Of a DNA stretch of 64,000 nucleotides, positions 25,368 to 63,589 are shown one piece after another. Each line of letters opens with the position of its first letter. Within the stretch, counting starts at the first letter, position 1. Source of the stretch: Acheta domesticus. Taxonomy: Eukaryota; Arthropoda; Insecta; Orthoptera; Gryllidae. Below the pieces are notes generated by a model, which saw only the letters and a program-made list of their open reading frames with translations, had not been told where the DNA came from and did no database searches. Location of the stretch: assembly GCA_031308135.1 (NCBI GenBank), contig JAHLJT010000631.1:266276948-266340947 (forward strand). The letters are read 5' to 3'. The position numbers and the translations under genes are program-made.

Positions 25368-26213
25368 CCAGCCTATAACATCCCGTAAAGGCCAAAGGCC
25401 TCCTGCTTGAGCAGGGTTCCATTGGTTGGTATTTGTAAAATCACTGAAGTAATCATCAGGATCATCTACATAATATATCAATATAAGCGAAACAAATAGT
25501 AGCTATACGAAACTGTAGTAAAACAAACGGTAAGACAATAAATATGTGAACAAAAAAATTACATAGGAACAATATTGTATCTCTAAGAAAATATATGAGC
25601 AAAACAAAGAATTATCTACAAGAAACACTAGTTACACAGGAGGTCGTCCCATGTATTCAAATTATTCTGTTCGTTTCATTCTGTTCGTTAGTATCTTCAA
25701 GAAAATATATGCGCCAAACAAAATAGTGGTTACAGAAACACTAGTTGCCCTGGGGATCATCAAATACATTGCGCGTATTCTGTTCATTTCATTCTGTTCA
25801 TTAGTAGGTTTGAGCTGATGTATGATCAAAGCAAAATAGTAGCTATAAGAAACACAAGTTGTGCTAGGGAGCATCATCTTCTCTCCACTGCTCACATCGC
25901 AGCCGTCTCCATGCGGCCCTCTCCCGCGCCAGTCTCGTCCAGGTGGGGCCCCTAGTCAGGTCCAGACGGGCAGAAATCAGTCTTACAACCCTGCTTAGCT
26001 CGTCTGCCCATCTTCTCTCTCCCTTGATTCCTCCAGCCATAGCGAGGGTACCACGTTGTTGTAATGTATACCCATCGCCTTTGGTCTTGTCTAATGTCGT
26101 GTCCTCCCCAATTCCATTTACTCACTTTGGTTTGATGTACTGCATCTTTGATTTTGGTAGTTTTCCTACTTTCCGTAGATAGTACTTTGTCTAATAGCGA
26201 AATGTTTAACATT
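25368..26213 (-). mobile_element. RTE-like LINE, 3' fragment
   Basis: The minus strand encodes the end of a reverse-transcriptase ORF: SKWNWGGHDIRQDQRRW, then after a frameshift TWTRLARERAAWRRLRCEQW, a closing motif I know from RTE-type elements. The tail ends GGGATGTTATAGGCTGG followed by (TAA)n, also typical. The catalytic RT domain is absent. A degenerate repeat GAAATGAACAGAATA-like occurs in the 3' UTR near 25,670 and 25,790. Confidence 0.72.
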
Positions 26214-26394
26214 TTATGTTAAAATTTTTTAATTTTAATGTTTTAATTTTTCTCTGGCATCTTTGTATCCATTTTATTTGCGCTTTTTTGTATTTGCGCT
26301 GTTGTATCCAGTGTTAGTGATGTGCAAAGATATTACTGAACTAATCCTGATACCTCGTCGGGAATGTTTTTCAGTCGAAAAGAATATACAGAAT

Positions 26395-26830
26395 AGTATA
26401 TTCTTCAACGAGCGTAGAATCATAGCTATTATTCACGAGTTCATGTTTACGACACGAGCGACGTAGGAGCGAGTGTCGGAATTTCAACGAGTGAATAATA
26501 GCCATTCTACACGAGTAGAAGACTATACTTTCACTACGACTTTAAAATTGATATTTTAAAAATATCCAATGGGCGCCTTAACCTCAACTCGCATACTGTT
26601 TCGTGGCTCAACTGTCTAACGACAGTTGCGACGTGCCGCGGCAGAGCACGCAGCGCCTCTGTAGGCGACTGCGAGAACCCTCTGTCGTGGTGTAATGAAC
26701 TAAGACGAATGTGATTGGTCGACAGCCGTGTGAGAATAATATTCTCGCACGGCTTGTGGAATCGGCATCATTACTGCATCCGATAACGTGCACAAATGTA
26801 TACATTCTGGAGCAGTCGTAGAAAAAGAAT
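26395..26830. mobile_element. Palindrome-rich ~0.44 kb insertion
   Basis: Absent from the corresponding place near 1,145 in duplicate copy 1. It has GTAGAATCATAGCTATTATT near 26,415 facing GAATAATAGCCATTCTAC near 26,492, and a 31 bp near-perfect palindrome AGCCGTGTGAGAAT...CACGGCT near 26,721-26,753. It looks like a fold-back or MITE-type element. Exact ends and target duplication are uncertain. Confidence 0.5.
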
Positions 26831-27760
26831 ATTATAACACAGTCAGCTTTCCTCTCAAATTCGTCAGTCAGTGCGTCGTGTGCGTCAGCTGAACACGTGA
26901 TTAAATAGGGAATAAATTATCAGAAATACCAAGCTTGTTGAGCAGTTTCCTCAGTGTCAGTTTGTCGTTCGCAACTAATTCTGAGAACATTGTAAAAGAG
27001 AGTTCAAAAAATGATTCGAAAGTTGCATTCATTATGAGAAAGAATTTTGTTCCCCATATTCATTATCATCAATAAACATTTATTATGTCAGAGGTAATAT
27101 TCTTAGGCAGAAAAGAATGCAGTATAATAACAAAACTGTGGTAAGGGACAGTTCAGGGGCTGGCGGTTCAATATGATGATCCAGACTTATTTTTTCAGAG
27201 AAATTGAACTCTTGAGACAATGCCTTACAAAGCGGAGTATATTCGTATGTGTTCATTTAGTTTTATTGATACTTTATGGCAGATTTTCTTACTGTATTCA
27301 AATATACCTCAAACACAAATAGGCCTGAAAAAATTAACATCAGTTACGTTTGATAAATTAGCAATGAAATCCTTATAGAAAAAATGTGGCAGATAAAGAA
27401 AAGATACCAGACAAATGAATAAATCTTGATCTGTAGTTAACCACAGTGCGATGCGTTATCTGAAATATGGAGTGAGGTACTTAATATCGACATATAGCTC
27501 TAAGGCATACGAACCAATGCTCGGAAGTCGCTAAAACAAGTGGTTATCATTGGTCAGAGACTAGCATTAGCGTTATAGAACGCTATGAAATCTGTCAAGA
27601 CCCTGATACATCCTCGTAAAACTTCGACTGTTTTCAGCCTACTTTTAGGTGCGGGCAGAAATCAGTCTTACAACTCTGCACAGAGTATCCCACAAGTGGA
27701 AGAGCAGCTACTCCTTGCAGCTCGAGCATTCGTGCCTTCGGAAACTTTGTGGGGGGGAAT

Positions 27761-29176
27761 GAGCATCAACCCCTCTCTACCCATTTTGCTGTGTGTCATG
27801 GTAACCTCTAGTTCCAACAAAATCTTGTGTGAAAAACCACCACCAAACTTTCCAAGAGCTCACGAGGTCTACAAACAAACAGTTCTTTGGTTCTGTGAAC
27901 TCACTACACATGTACTTGTATACTCTATCGCACACGGTTGTGATTAGAAACGTCAAGATAAGCAACTTGCTCTTGTGGTGTTATCGTTATTGGAGCCGAA
28001 AGCTGCAGTGTAGTCACAACTACCTTAAGCAAGAAACACTTCGTTATAATGTCTTCTGGTTTTGAAGAATTTAAGGAGCATGCTGAATTACATAGCCGGA
28101 GAGATAAACTCTCTTCAAAATGTAACATGCATTGGCCATCTGTAGAAATGCAATAAAGCAGGTAAAATGCAGGTAAGACTTTGGTTTGTTTTGTTACATG
28201 TAGATTTAACAGTGCACAATAAATAGAACACAGAAGGAATACATGCATACTCGCGTTTCTCTACACACAGTGTATTCAAAATATAACTTCGCTTTCAACC
28301 AACTTTTTTTCTGCGCATCGAAGCATTTAATATTGAAAATAGAGCTTGACTTACTCATTAACACCTTAGCACCTGTTTTGAGAAAGTCGGTGCATGCTGC
28401 ATTATAGTTAGAGAAATTTTATTTGGATATAATAATCAAATGTCACAATATCTCAAAGTAAGATCATTTACAAAACTGATACATTTATTTTTATTTTTTA
28501 GTTATATTTTCCTTTTATGGTAGACACTTTGCGCAGGATTTTACTTCAATTTCAAAGAAAGGTACCTCTTGTTTCAGCATACTTCATTCAAATATTTGGT
28601 GGCACACACTCCATTTATTTTTGCTTCATTTACAGATAGAGTTGTCTATGATTCCAACTCCAAAAAAAATATTAACATAATCTCCCAGTCCATCGTATCC
28701 ATCTTGTCAATTTTTGTTTTAGTGGTAATTTATTTTTACCAGGTCACTTACAAACCGAAAAAATCGTGCATTTCCTTATCTTTAGAAATCACCTGCCATT
28801 ACCTCTCCTAAAAGATATTTCTTGGAACTGCCAGCTTATTTACGTTTTACTGTTATATTTTCTCGATTCATTCTCCATCCATAGCCAGTTAGTTTGCTAC
28901 TTCATTTCTACAGACTCTTTGTGTATGAGCCGTAATCCATTCAATGTATATCTTTCATTGTGTTCCAATCATTATCATTATCATTATCTAAAACATGAGA
29001 GTTAATTTTAAAATATTTATTGCATAGTATCCATTTTGAAAACAAAAATAAAATTATAAATGTTATATTTGGCTGTAACAGAGAAGCAGTCATAGGAAGA
29101 TGCAACGTGTTACAAACTCTCTGAAAACAGTGTATGGGCACTACAGCATTTACGTTCTTAGATACGATTAAAGTTG

Positions 29177-29214
<38 letters not shown>

Positions 29215-29463
29215 TCTGCAATTATTTGTGGTAACTTGTTGGCAGAATATTTTAATATTACATTCATTAAGCCTTCTTGATCAACAATAGAATGCTTCAC
29301 AAATATTAGAGGAAAGTACCCAAACCCGGGCTCCCATTTTGTTCTCGGATATTTTTAAATACAATTTTCTTCACAATTAAATGAAATTATATGCAATTCA
29401 TACCTTCTTTATACAAATTTTATATTATACATAAAATAATTGGCCAAGTAGATTAAGAATAAA
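27761..29463. other. Unrecognised DNA with an (ATT)n run
   Basis: No protein, SINE or RNA feature recognised. An ATT microsatellite lies at about 29,178-29,212. Frames of 80-120 codons occur on both strands, but none shows a motif or the features of an exon. Confidence 0.4.
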
Positions 29464-29629
29464 ATATTTTTTCGTATTAAATATTACATTTTGTGGAGTT
29501 TTAAAAAGGTTTCATAAAGTGATCCGCCCTAAACGTTGTAAGAAATTGATAAAAATAAATGAAATAACTGCAAAGAAGCTATTTCAATATAATTTTACAA
29601 AAAGACAAGTATAAGATCTTATACATAAG
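29464..29629 (+). repeat. 166 bp direct repeat, left copy
   Basis: Matches 30,330-30,495 with about six mismatches, from ATATTTTTTCGTATTAAAT to AGATCTTATACATAAG. The offset is 866 bases. Confidence 0.93.
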
Positions 29630-29984
29630 AAAGCGTCTTATGTCTTGCACACAGTCTCTATTGAAGTGCGACAAAAACACGTATAAGCATTTATTTCCGC
29701 CCCCGCACATTCTATATGATCCCAGAGTGAACTCATTAGGAACATCATTCATAATTTGTCAACGGCCCTCTGAAAATTTTACACTGCAAAACATGCGCTC
29801 TGCATCTTCTTAACTTGGCAGGGAAGATATCCCTCGTAGAACTTTCAATTCGGAAGGACCAGAGAACATGATCGATTCCTCGCCCGAGGTTGTTCTTCCT
29901 GCTATCTCAAACTGGTATGCTTCAGAGTAGGCTCTTGATTTTTATAAGCCTTCTAAGGTCTAAGGAATGAAAACAAAATTTAAT

Positions 29985-30305
29985 TTTTTACTTTCTCGCC
30001 TTACGAATACTTCGTAAGAAGAGAAAGTTATCTAATCGTGCGCCGGAAAACGGCTAATTTTCGCCAGAAAATCTCTTATAGCTGGAGTCTGGTGAGGAAA
30101 AATTCGATAAAACCTGTTGTTAAATTTAGGGGGAAAATCCTCTTCCTCGTGGTGTGGTCAAAATCCCAGTTTTGTTGCTTCTTTGATACTCTAAAATCGG
30201 CTGACGGCAAAATATCCGTCCGTCTGTCTGTCCGTCTGTGGTCAACGCTAACACCTAAATCTTTCAGCCGATTTTCTTCAAAATTGATATTCCCCAATCG
30301 TTTTT
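29985..30305 (-). mobile_element. Solo terminus of the palindrome-ended family
   Basis: Begins TTTTTACTTTC with a terminal palindrome at 29,990-30,028 (CTTACGAA facing TTCGTAAG). It then follows the family order, with the TCCGTCTGTCTGTCC motif at about 30,215 and CAGCCGATTTTCTTC, ending near CCCCAATCG. It corresponds to the left terminus at 44,620-44,945. Confidence 0.7.
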
Positions 30306-30329
30306 TTATTATGAAAGAGGAAGAATGAT

Positions 30330-30495
30330 ATATTTTTTCGTATTAAATATTACATTTTGTGGAGATTTAAAAAGGTTTCATAACGTGATCTCCCCTAAAC
30401 GTTGTAAGAAATTGATAAAAATAAATGAAATAACTGCAAAGAAGCTATTTCAATATGATTTTACAAAAAGACAAGTATAAGATCTTATACATAAG
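30330..30495 (+). repeat. 166 bp direct repeat, right copy
   Basis: Partner of 29,464-29,629. Together they bracket the solo fold-back terminus. Confidence 0.93.
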
Positions 30496-31205
30496 TAAGG
30501 CACCAGCGTGTTCATATTCCAAAGGCCAATAACATTTTTCAAGTCATGTAAAATAAATTACATTACCCTACATCAATAGCTTGTAATGTCTCCTTCAAAA
30601 TAATGTAATGGCTAGAAGACTTGCCGATGAAGTATCGAAATCAGTCAACTGAGAATAAGCAATTGAGAAAACTTTGCTTTTCGTTTTGGCAATATTGGCC
30701 GGCAACAAGTGAAGATGAAGACACTACTTCTTGACGGGGCTACTGACTTGCACAGAACTATAATAGATAACTGCACTCTACAGAGTAGCAAATCAAGGGC
30801 TCGTATCAGCAACCGAGACCGGGTTTGGATACTTCCCCCTATACAAAATTTTACCACGTAGGGTTTCAACCCACATCACCTATCTGCTATTATCCATCAA
30901 CTAACGCCTACTATCTTTTACTTATCTCCTATTACTTATTGTGTACTACATTTCAAATATCATATACCGCTTATCACGCACCACATGACACGTTACATGT
31001 CACCTCACAGATTACCTCACTTCCTACATCCACATGTATATATATATGTATATATACATATATATGTATATACACATATATATATATACTCACACATATA
31101 TATATGTATATACATACATATATACATATACATATGTATATCCATATATATATGTATATATATGTATATATATATACATATATATACATAAATATATATA
31201 CAAGT
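30496..31205. repeat. Unrecognised DNA grading into a (TA)-rich block
   Basis: 30,496-30,830 shows nothing recognisable. 30,890-31,030 is AC-rich sequence of the CACATGACACG type seen beside other microsatellites. 31,033-31,205 is an ATATGTATATAC-type array. The 149-codon frame through it is repeat-derived. Confidence 0.8.
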
Positions 31206-31858
31206 TATGTTACTAATATTATTTTAATAATAGTTATTAAAGTAATTAAAGAGCAAGAAATAGAAGAGTATTGAAAATTCTCAGTAGTAAGTGAAAGTGT
31301 TTGATTTATAAGTATATGGATAAGAACCTATAGATAGGAATCTATGGATAATCACATGAAGAAGAGAAAACATGGACAATTTTGTCTGAAAAGAAAGTGT
31401 TTATGTTTATGTTTCAAGAAAAAAACACTCAATCGTAAAGAAGAATAAATATTACAGTAGGTTCATCTTTAACCATCTTTAACCAACCAAGGACGCCCTT
31501 GCCCCATATCGGATGTTCGGCTATTATTTCTATTACTATTAATAATAATATACTTTTAGTCCACGTCAGAGACGATTGGGTTGTAGCATCTATTTGTATT
31601 GCTGCTCGAGCGTCTTCACGTAAATCGTGGACACTAAGAATCGTTTGCTATGGCGGCATCACCGAAAAAATAAAATGAATCAAAAATTAAAATTAAAAGC
31701 AAAATATCGCCACATGAGCGCCCGTTTCAGCTTGATTTATTATATCCATTTATCCGAGTGAGTTCCCTGAAACGAGATAAGTTCACCAATCTACAAACGC
31801 TCCGCCGGATTATGCATTCTTGAAAGCCAAGCGTGAGACAATTTTAGCATGTTCTGTA
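31206..31858. other. Unrecognised DNA
   Basis: AT-rich, no supported features. Confidence 0.4.
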
Positions 31859-32030
31859 CTCCGATTTAAACAGAGTGTCACTTCAAAGTCACGGGCAGGA
31901 AGGAGAGGGAGACAATGTCATCCAATCGGGAGCTCTAATACTAAAACTTTAAGTCATAATGAAGCTCCCGTTTGGATGACAGTGTTCACTTTGCTCGTAA
32001 CCTTGAAGTGCCACTACCTTTAAATCGGAG
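31859..32030. repeat. 172 bp fold-back hairpin
   Basis: CTCCGATTTAAA at 31,859-31,870 faces TTTAAATCGGAG at 32,019-32,030. Further paired blocks (TGTCACTTCAA with TTGAAGTG, TGTCATCCAA with TTGGATGACA, CGGGAGCT with AGCTCCCG) fold almost the whole interval around a loop near 31,950. It may be a small MITE. Confidence 0.75.
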
Positions 32031-32530
32031 ATATTGTGACCTGCAACTGCAAAAAAACTGATGAACAAAACCATATCAAATTGTTTTCCGAAACTAAGTA
32101 CTGCTCAAGAAGAACAACAAATGAAATGGTCCAATAGAATATTGTAATAAATGAAATGTATTTACAAACAATTATGTTCACGAACACTGTAAGAACTTAC
32201 TGTAGTAATTATGCTGTACGAAAATTCTTTAGATACCAAAATTTAAAAAAAAATCCGTTCCATAACGCAACATTAAATTAGCAAATATTTCATGTAGGCG
32301 GCTCCTCGTTTGGAGCTCTGGTGTCGCATGACATCAGATGTGTCGCAATCAGTGACGTACTGAAGTGTGAGAAATCACTCGGTACCTGTAAGATGAGTAA
32401 AGGCGAAATATCACAATAAAATAATTGAATTTTCCAATAAAAAGCTCAACTATTTTTTTCACGAGTTTCTAGGTATGTAGCACACATTTTAAGAAGGCCG
32501 GTGGCTGGAGATTTTTTTAAATTTCTGCTC

Positions 32531-33116
32531 GCATTGAAATTGATTGATTGATTCGTGTTTCCGGGCGCGTCAACTACTTAGGTCATTCATCCCGTAAGCG
32601 TAGTGCGTGTGTTTTTCTCGGGAGGTGGCGATGATCTTTTCCCCGCTGGATGGTGAGATCTGGCGCCGACCTACCGTCGACTAGCGGGGTTATCCCCTCA
32701 ATCAGGTATCTCCCACCAGCGGGGCACCGCCTCAGCCGCGACAAGCTGTAAGCTCCCGATCGGTCTCCCGGCATGCGGCAGTGTAGTGCATGCTAGAGTA
32801 AGTGTGTGTGTGTGTGTGTGTGCGCACGGGGTGAGGACAGGACAAGGAAGAGGAAGGAAAGATCGCGCGCGGTCCGTGGCCCATTTGTTAGGGTACTGCT
32901 TGGGAATTCGCCTGATGTTGATCAGAGAAACCACGGAAAACTACCGATCAGAGCAGCCGGCCGCTAGAATTCTCCTACAGATAGTGACTGAAATCGACCT
33001 AGCTGAAAAGCTAGTGTTGAAAATCCTGCCGCCGTCGGGAGAGGACCTCCCGGTCAGAGGGACTGCAGTGACATCAGGTTGATGCACTGAGCCATCTCTT
33101 CCAGTGCATTGAAATT
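32531..33116 (-). mobile_element. Complete 564 bp SINE with 11 bp target duplications
   Basis: GCATTGAAATT occurs at 32,531-32,541 and 33,106-33,116, bounding the element at 32,542-33,105. On the minus strand it starts with a tRNA-like head (GGAAGAGATGGCTCAGTGC, an A-box). It has a (GT)n stretch in the middle (32,804-32,821 on +) and ends in a CAATCAATCA tail. The B-box is degenerate (GGTCCTCTCCC). Related copies: 4,069-4,355, 19,719-20,005, about 62,300-62,590, and fragments at 37,081-37,205 and 42,612-42,665. Confidence 0.85.
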
Positions 33117-34089
33117 AGTAATGTAGATTTCGTCATTCGTGAAACGCCAGCGCCTTTTACTCGCGCGACATTAGAGCATCTCAGTTAAACGTTGCAAACT
33201 TCTAGATAATCTAGAGGCATTGAAGTTGATTCCTTTTTCAATAAAAATGAAATGATAACTTCCACGTAACGAAGTTATTCAAATGACATTTGGATTCATT
33301 GTTAGGCACCTCTCTAAGAGCTAGTGTTCGGCAGACCACATTATGAGATTACGTGTACCTGCAAGACATCGGTACATAAAGAGTTGGCTAACAATTAGGG
33401 ACAAGTTACTCGTGCATAACTTCAATATGTACTTAAATATTTACAATATTAAGGCTTTTCATTGTCCAAAGTTATTTTTTTTACCCTTCTACTTATTCTA
33501 AAAGTTTGTAACCTTTATTGTAAGACATTTTGTTTACAATTGCCCCGAAGCAAGGCACCCCTGCCCTGAAATGATTTCAATGACATTTGAGTCCCCTGCC
33601 CCCCGAAACTAACGGCACATAGTCGAAAATACAAATTTTACTAATTTTCTGTACTAATGAAAGTCATACAATATAATAAATTTAAACGATAAAATATTCA
33701 CTTTAAGTAAACAATGAAAATACATATTATATTCGGTATGAAGCAAAAACTCTTTGCAAGAAAATATCAAGACGTTTAAACACTATACCTGGAGACCCCG
33801 CCCCGTTCGAGAAAACTCCTGGGTGTGCCTCAATTTAAAGCCATTTGAAATCTTTGCATTATTATGTCTTATCTATCTTCGGATGATAAGTCATCATCTC
33901 TCTAAAGTTTATTGTTTTATTTGTCGCACTTCAATTAGCAAAGATACAAGACTAATAGTGGATTTATTCATTATAAATTATTACTTCGTCAAAAGCTTAT
34001 TCGTAAAATACTTTCGTCGGACATTTTTACAGCGGACAACGACCTTTACCTGCAATTACAAGCAGATAACATATCTTAAACACAGCATT
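33117..34089. other. Unrecognised DNA upstream of the trypsin gene
   Basis: AT-rich, with CCCCTGCC-type short C-rich patches near 33,555-33,605. The 124-codon frame at 33,754-34,128 has no recognisable domain and is followed directly by the trypsin start, so it is regarded as chance. Confidence 0.4.
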
Positions 34090-34097
34090 TATTTAAG
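34090..34097 (+). promoter_or_regulatory. Candidate TATA box of the trypsin gene
   Basis: TATTTAAG lies 62 bases before the ATG. A weak initiator-like TCATCC follows at 34,112, about the right distance. Insect digestive trypsin genes usually have short 5' leaders, which fits. The CAG just before the start region (34,148-34,150) could alternatively be a splice acceptor, in which case the promoter lies further upstream. Confidence 0.35.
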
Positions 34098-34151
34098 GTT
34101 CATAAACGATGTCATCCCAAGATACTGAGCATTTGCAACTAAACTTTCAGG

Positions 34152-61401
<27,250 letters not shown>

Positions 61402-62299
61402 GACGGTAATAATTTGAGTGGAGTTAGGTGATACTACGAATTTTATAATTTCCATATACATTTTAAAATACACAAATTTGATTGAAATAGTAATTATCCT
61501 GTGATTTTTCAATAAGGCTCTTCTATGATATCGCAATGCAATTGAAATGAGTTTTAGCGTTATATGTTTTCCTACATTCTTTAACCATTTGACGTAATTG
61601 ACTTTCAAAGTGGACGCTACTTATTACAACAGGCGACTTGCTTTTGTAGGTCTGTTTCTATGCTATTCCATGCATCCCATTTTATAAGAAACATTTATAT
61701 TTTCTCAGAATGTGAATGAAACGTAATGCCATTGAAATGACGAATATGAAATAAATAAATGATTTTAAAATAAGTATTTCAGTGATCAATTTGCCAGCCT
61801 GAACACGAAATACTTTCCTAATACTTTTTGTTAAGTATGTTTTTGTCAAGATTTCTTGTTTTATAAAAGAGGTAAGAATAAAAGCTTTTGAAATATACAA
61901 CAGAATAGTGTCCGCTAAGGTTTCCAAATGAAATACCACGTTGAACAAATCATGCGTGAAATAAAGGCATATGAATAGACAATAGGACAATAGAGAGAAA
62001 AGATAGAAGAAGTACATTTGAAAATTCACAATTCCGAATAGAGAACACCAAATTGTCTACGAAAATATGCAAATACCCGGTGGCCCTAAATTGAATGGAT
62101 TTAGAGAACCAAACTCTGATAGGGCATGGTCATCAGATAAGAGTCAGTTACAAGATGACTCGAAATAGTACATTATGGAACTATGATGTAATGATGAGTA
62201 TTAATAAACGAATGTGATATTACGATACGAGCGAGCATCATAAACTTCACACGAGTGTATTCATACCCTTTACATCGAGTTTCATACGATTTCATACGC
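61402..62299. other. 3' flank of trypsin
   Basis: AT-rich. A candidate poly(A) signal AATAAA lies at 61,750-61,755, about 350 bases after the stop; a nearer CAATAAGG at about 61,510 is a weaker option. No gene or repeat recognised. Confidence 0.4.
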
Positions 62300-62590
62300 G
62301 ATTTTCCCTTCCTCTCCCTTTACACACACTTACACTAACATGCACTACTCTAGCACACATGCCGGGAGACTGGTCTGGAGCTTACAGCTTGTCCCCGCTG
62401 GGGCGGTGCTCCACTGGTGGGAGATACCTGGTTGAGGGGAAAACCCCGCTAGTCGACGGTAGGACGGCGCCAGATCTCATCATCCAACGGGGAAAAGATC
62501 ACCGCTACCTCCCGAGGAAAAACATGCACTACATATGCGGGACTAATGACCTAAGTAGTTGACACGCCGTAAACATCAATCATGGTAACT
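62300..62590 (+). mobile_element. SINE half-copy (tail side)
   Basis: GCCGGGAGACTGGTCTGGAG to GACCTAAGTAGTTGACACGC matches the complement of 32,555-32,785. The tRNA-like head is missing. Confidence 0.7.
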
Positions 62591-63589
62591 TTTGTAAGTT
62601 AAAGGTCTCCGCTGAATCGTTTCATGGCAGTCGACATGCAAGATTCAGCCATGACCACCTCTCTACCCTACACCCGCAGGTGGAATTGTTTTACCAGAGC
62701 GCCTGCTAGGGACTACAAAACTTGCGGCTATAATATTCTGAAGTCACCATTTTCGCATTTTCTCTCACTTCTGGAAACGTCAACACCAACAGAAGGAACC
62801 ACCATTCACTAAATATTTTAAACTAAAGAATGGGTGGTTTTTAAGGACAACACCACGGCAGCAGCAAATAACACAAAATGACTTGCGTTCTGATCTTAAC
62901 GTCACTCAAATGTTCTCTGCAATAAGTATCACTGCGCAGGTCAAATAGGATCAACGTGAAATTACGATCTAATTTATATTAAATAATATTTTACGTAAAA
63001 ATTACAACTAATAAAAGAAATTAAAACTGAGAAGCATAATATAATGTTAAATACATTTTTAATATTCTCACTCGAACGAAACATTTACTGCAACGATTCT
63101 CAATGATTAATGAAGTGACAATATTTGGTTAGTAAGCGTCTCTGTGATTGGTCAAGAACCTGTATCATGATGAAAACTGTATCGATTTGACTATCATCAT
63201 GCACCTGGTTGCAGCCATTCAATGACAGCTCTATATAATGGGAGTAGGAAAAAAGTATTTAACGGGTCGTTTGGAAGAAAAAAACAACATGGAATGCTTT
63301 GAAAAACATGGGGAATTAGAGTGAGAGAGTCTCGCGAAAAGGAACAGACCGTTTATTCTGTAGACAACAGGGGGTAATTGCTGACAAGTGGATAAGATCA
63401 AATAAAGTAACAGAAACGACCAACTTGTGTGGCTCAGACATCGACTGATCCGGGAAGTCAGCTTAGCCCTGACGATGCATCTGACCGGCAAGTTCGAGCT
63501 ACGACGGTGTCAGGATTTTCGACACTAGCTAGGTTGCAAGAGATAAATATACATGGGTGGTAATAATGAATAAAGAATGCGCTGTGTTC
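62591..63589. other. Unrecognised DNA
   Basis: A TATATAA word at 63,232-63,238 has no ORF of note behind it. Nothing else supported. Confidence 0.4.

Larger units (their letters stand above)
24199..27760. repeat. Third, divergent ~1.38 kb repeat block with nested insertions
   Basis: 24,199-24,906 matches 359-1,073; 26,309-26,394 matches 1,073-1,140; about 26,830-27,470 matches 1,150-1,735; and 27,470-27,760 jumps to 3,726-3,990. It therefore lacks the TIR transposon and keeps the uninterrupted target. Two insertions split it: a nest of LINE fragments at 24,907-26,308 and a palindromic element at about 26,395-26,830. Confidence 0.72.

Noticed and set aside
30825..31274. 149-codon + strand frame rich in Tyr/Ile/His
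   Set aside because: It is the translation of a TATATG/TATACA microsatellite; both strands and several frames are open.
33754..34128. 124-codon frame just upstream of trypsin
   Set aside because: No motif, AT-rich composition, and it overlaps the probable promoter region.
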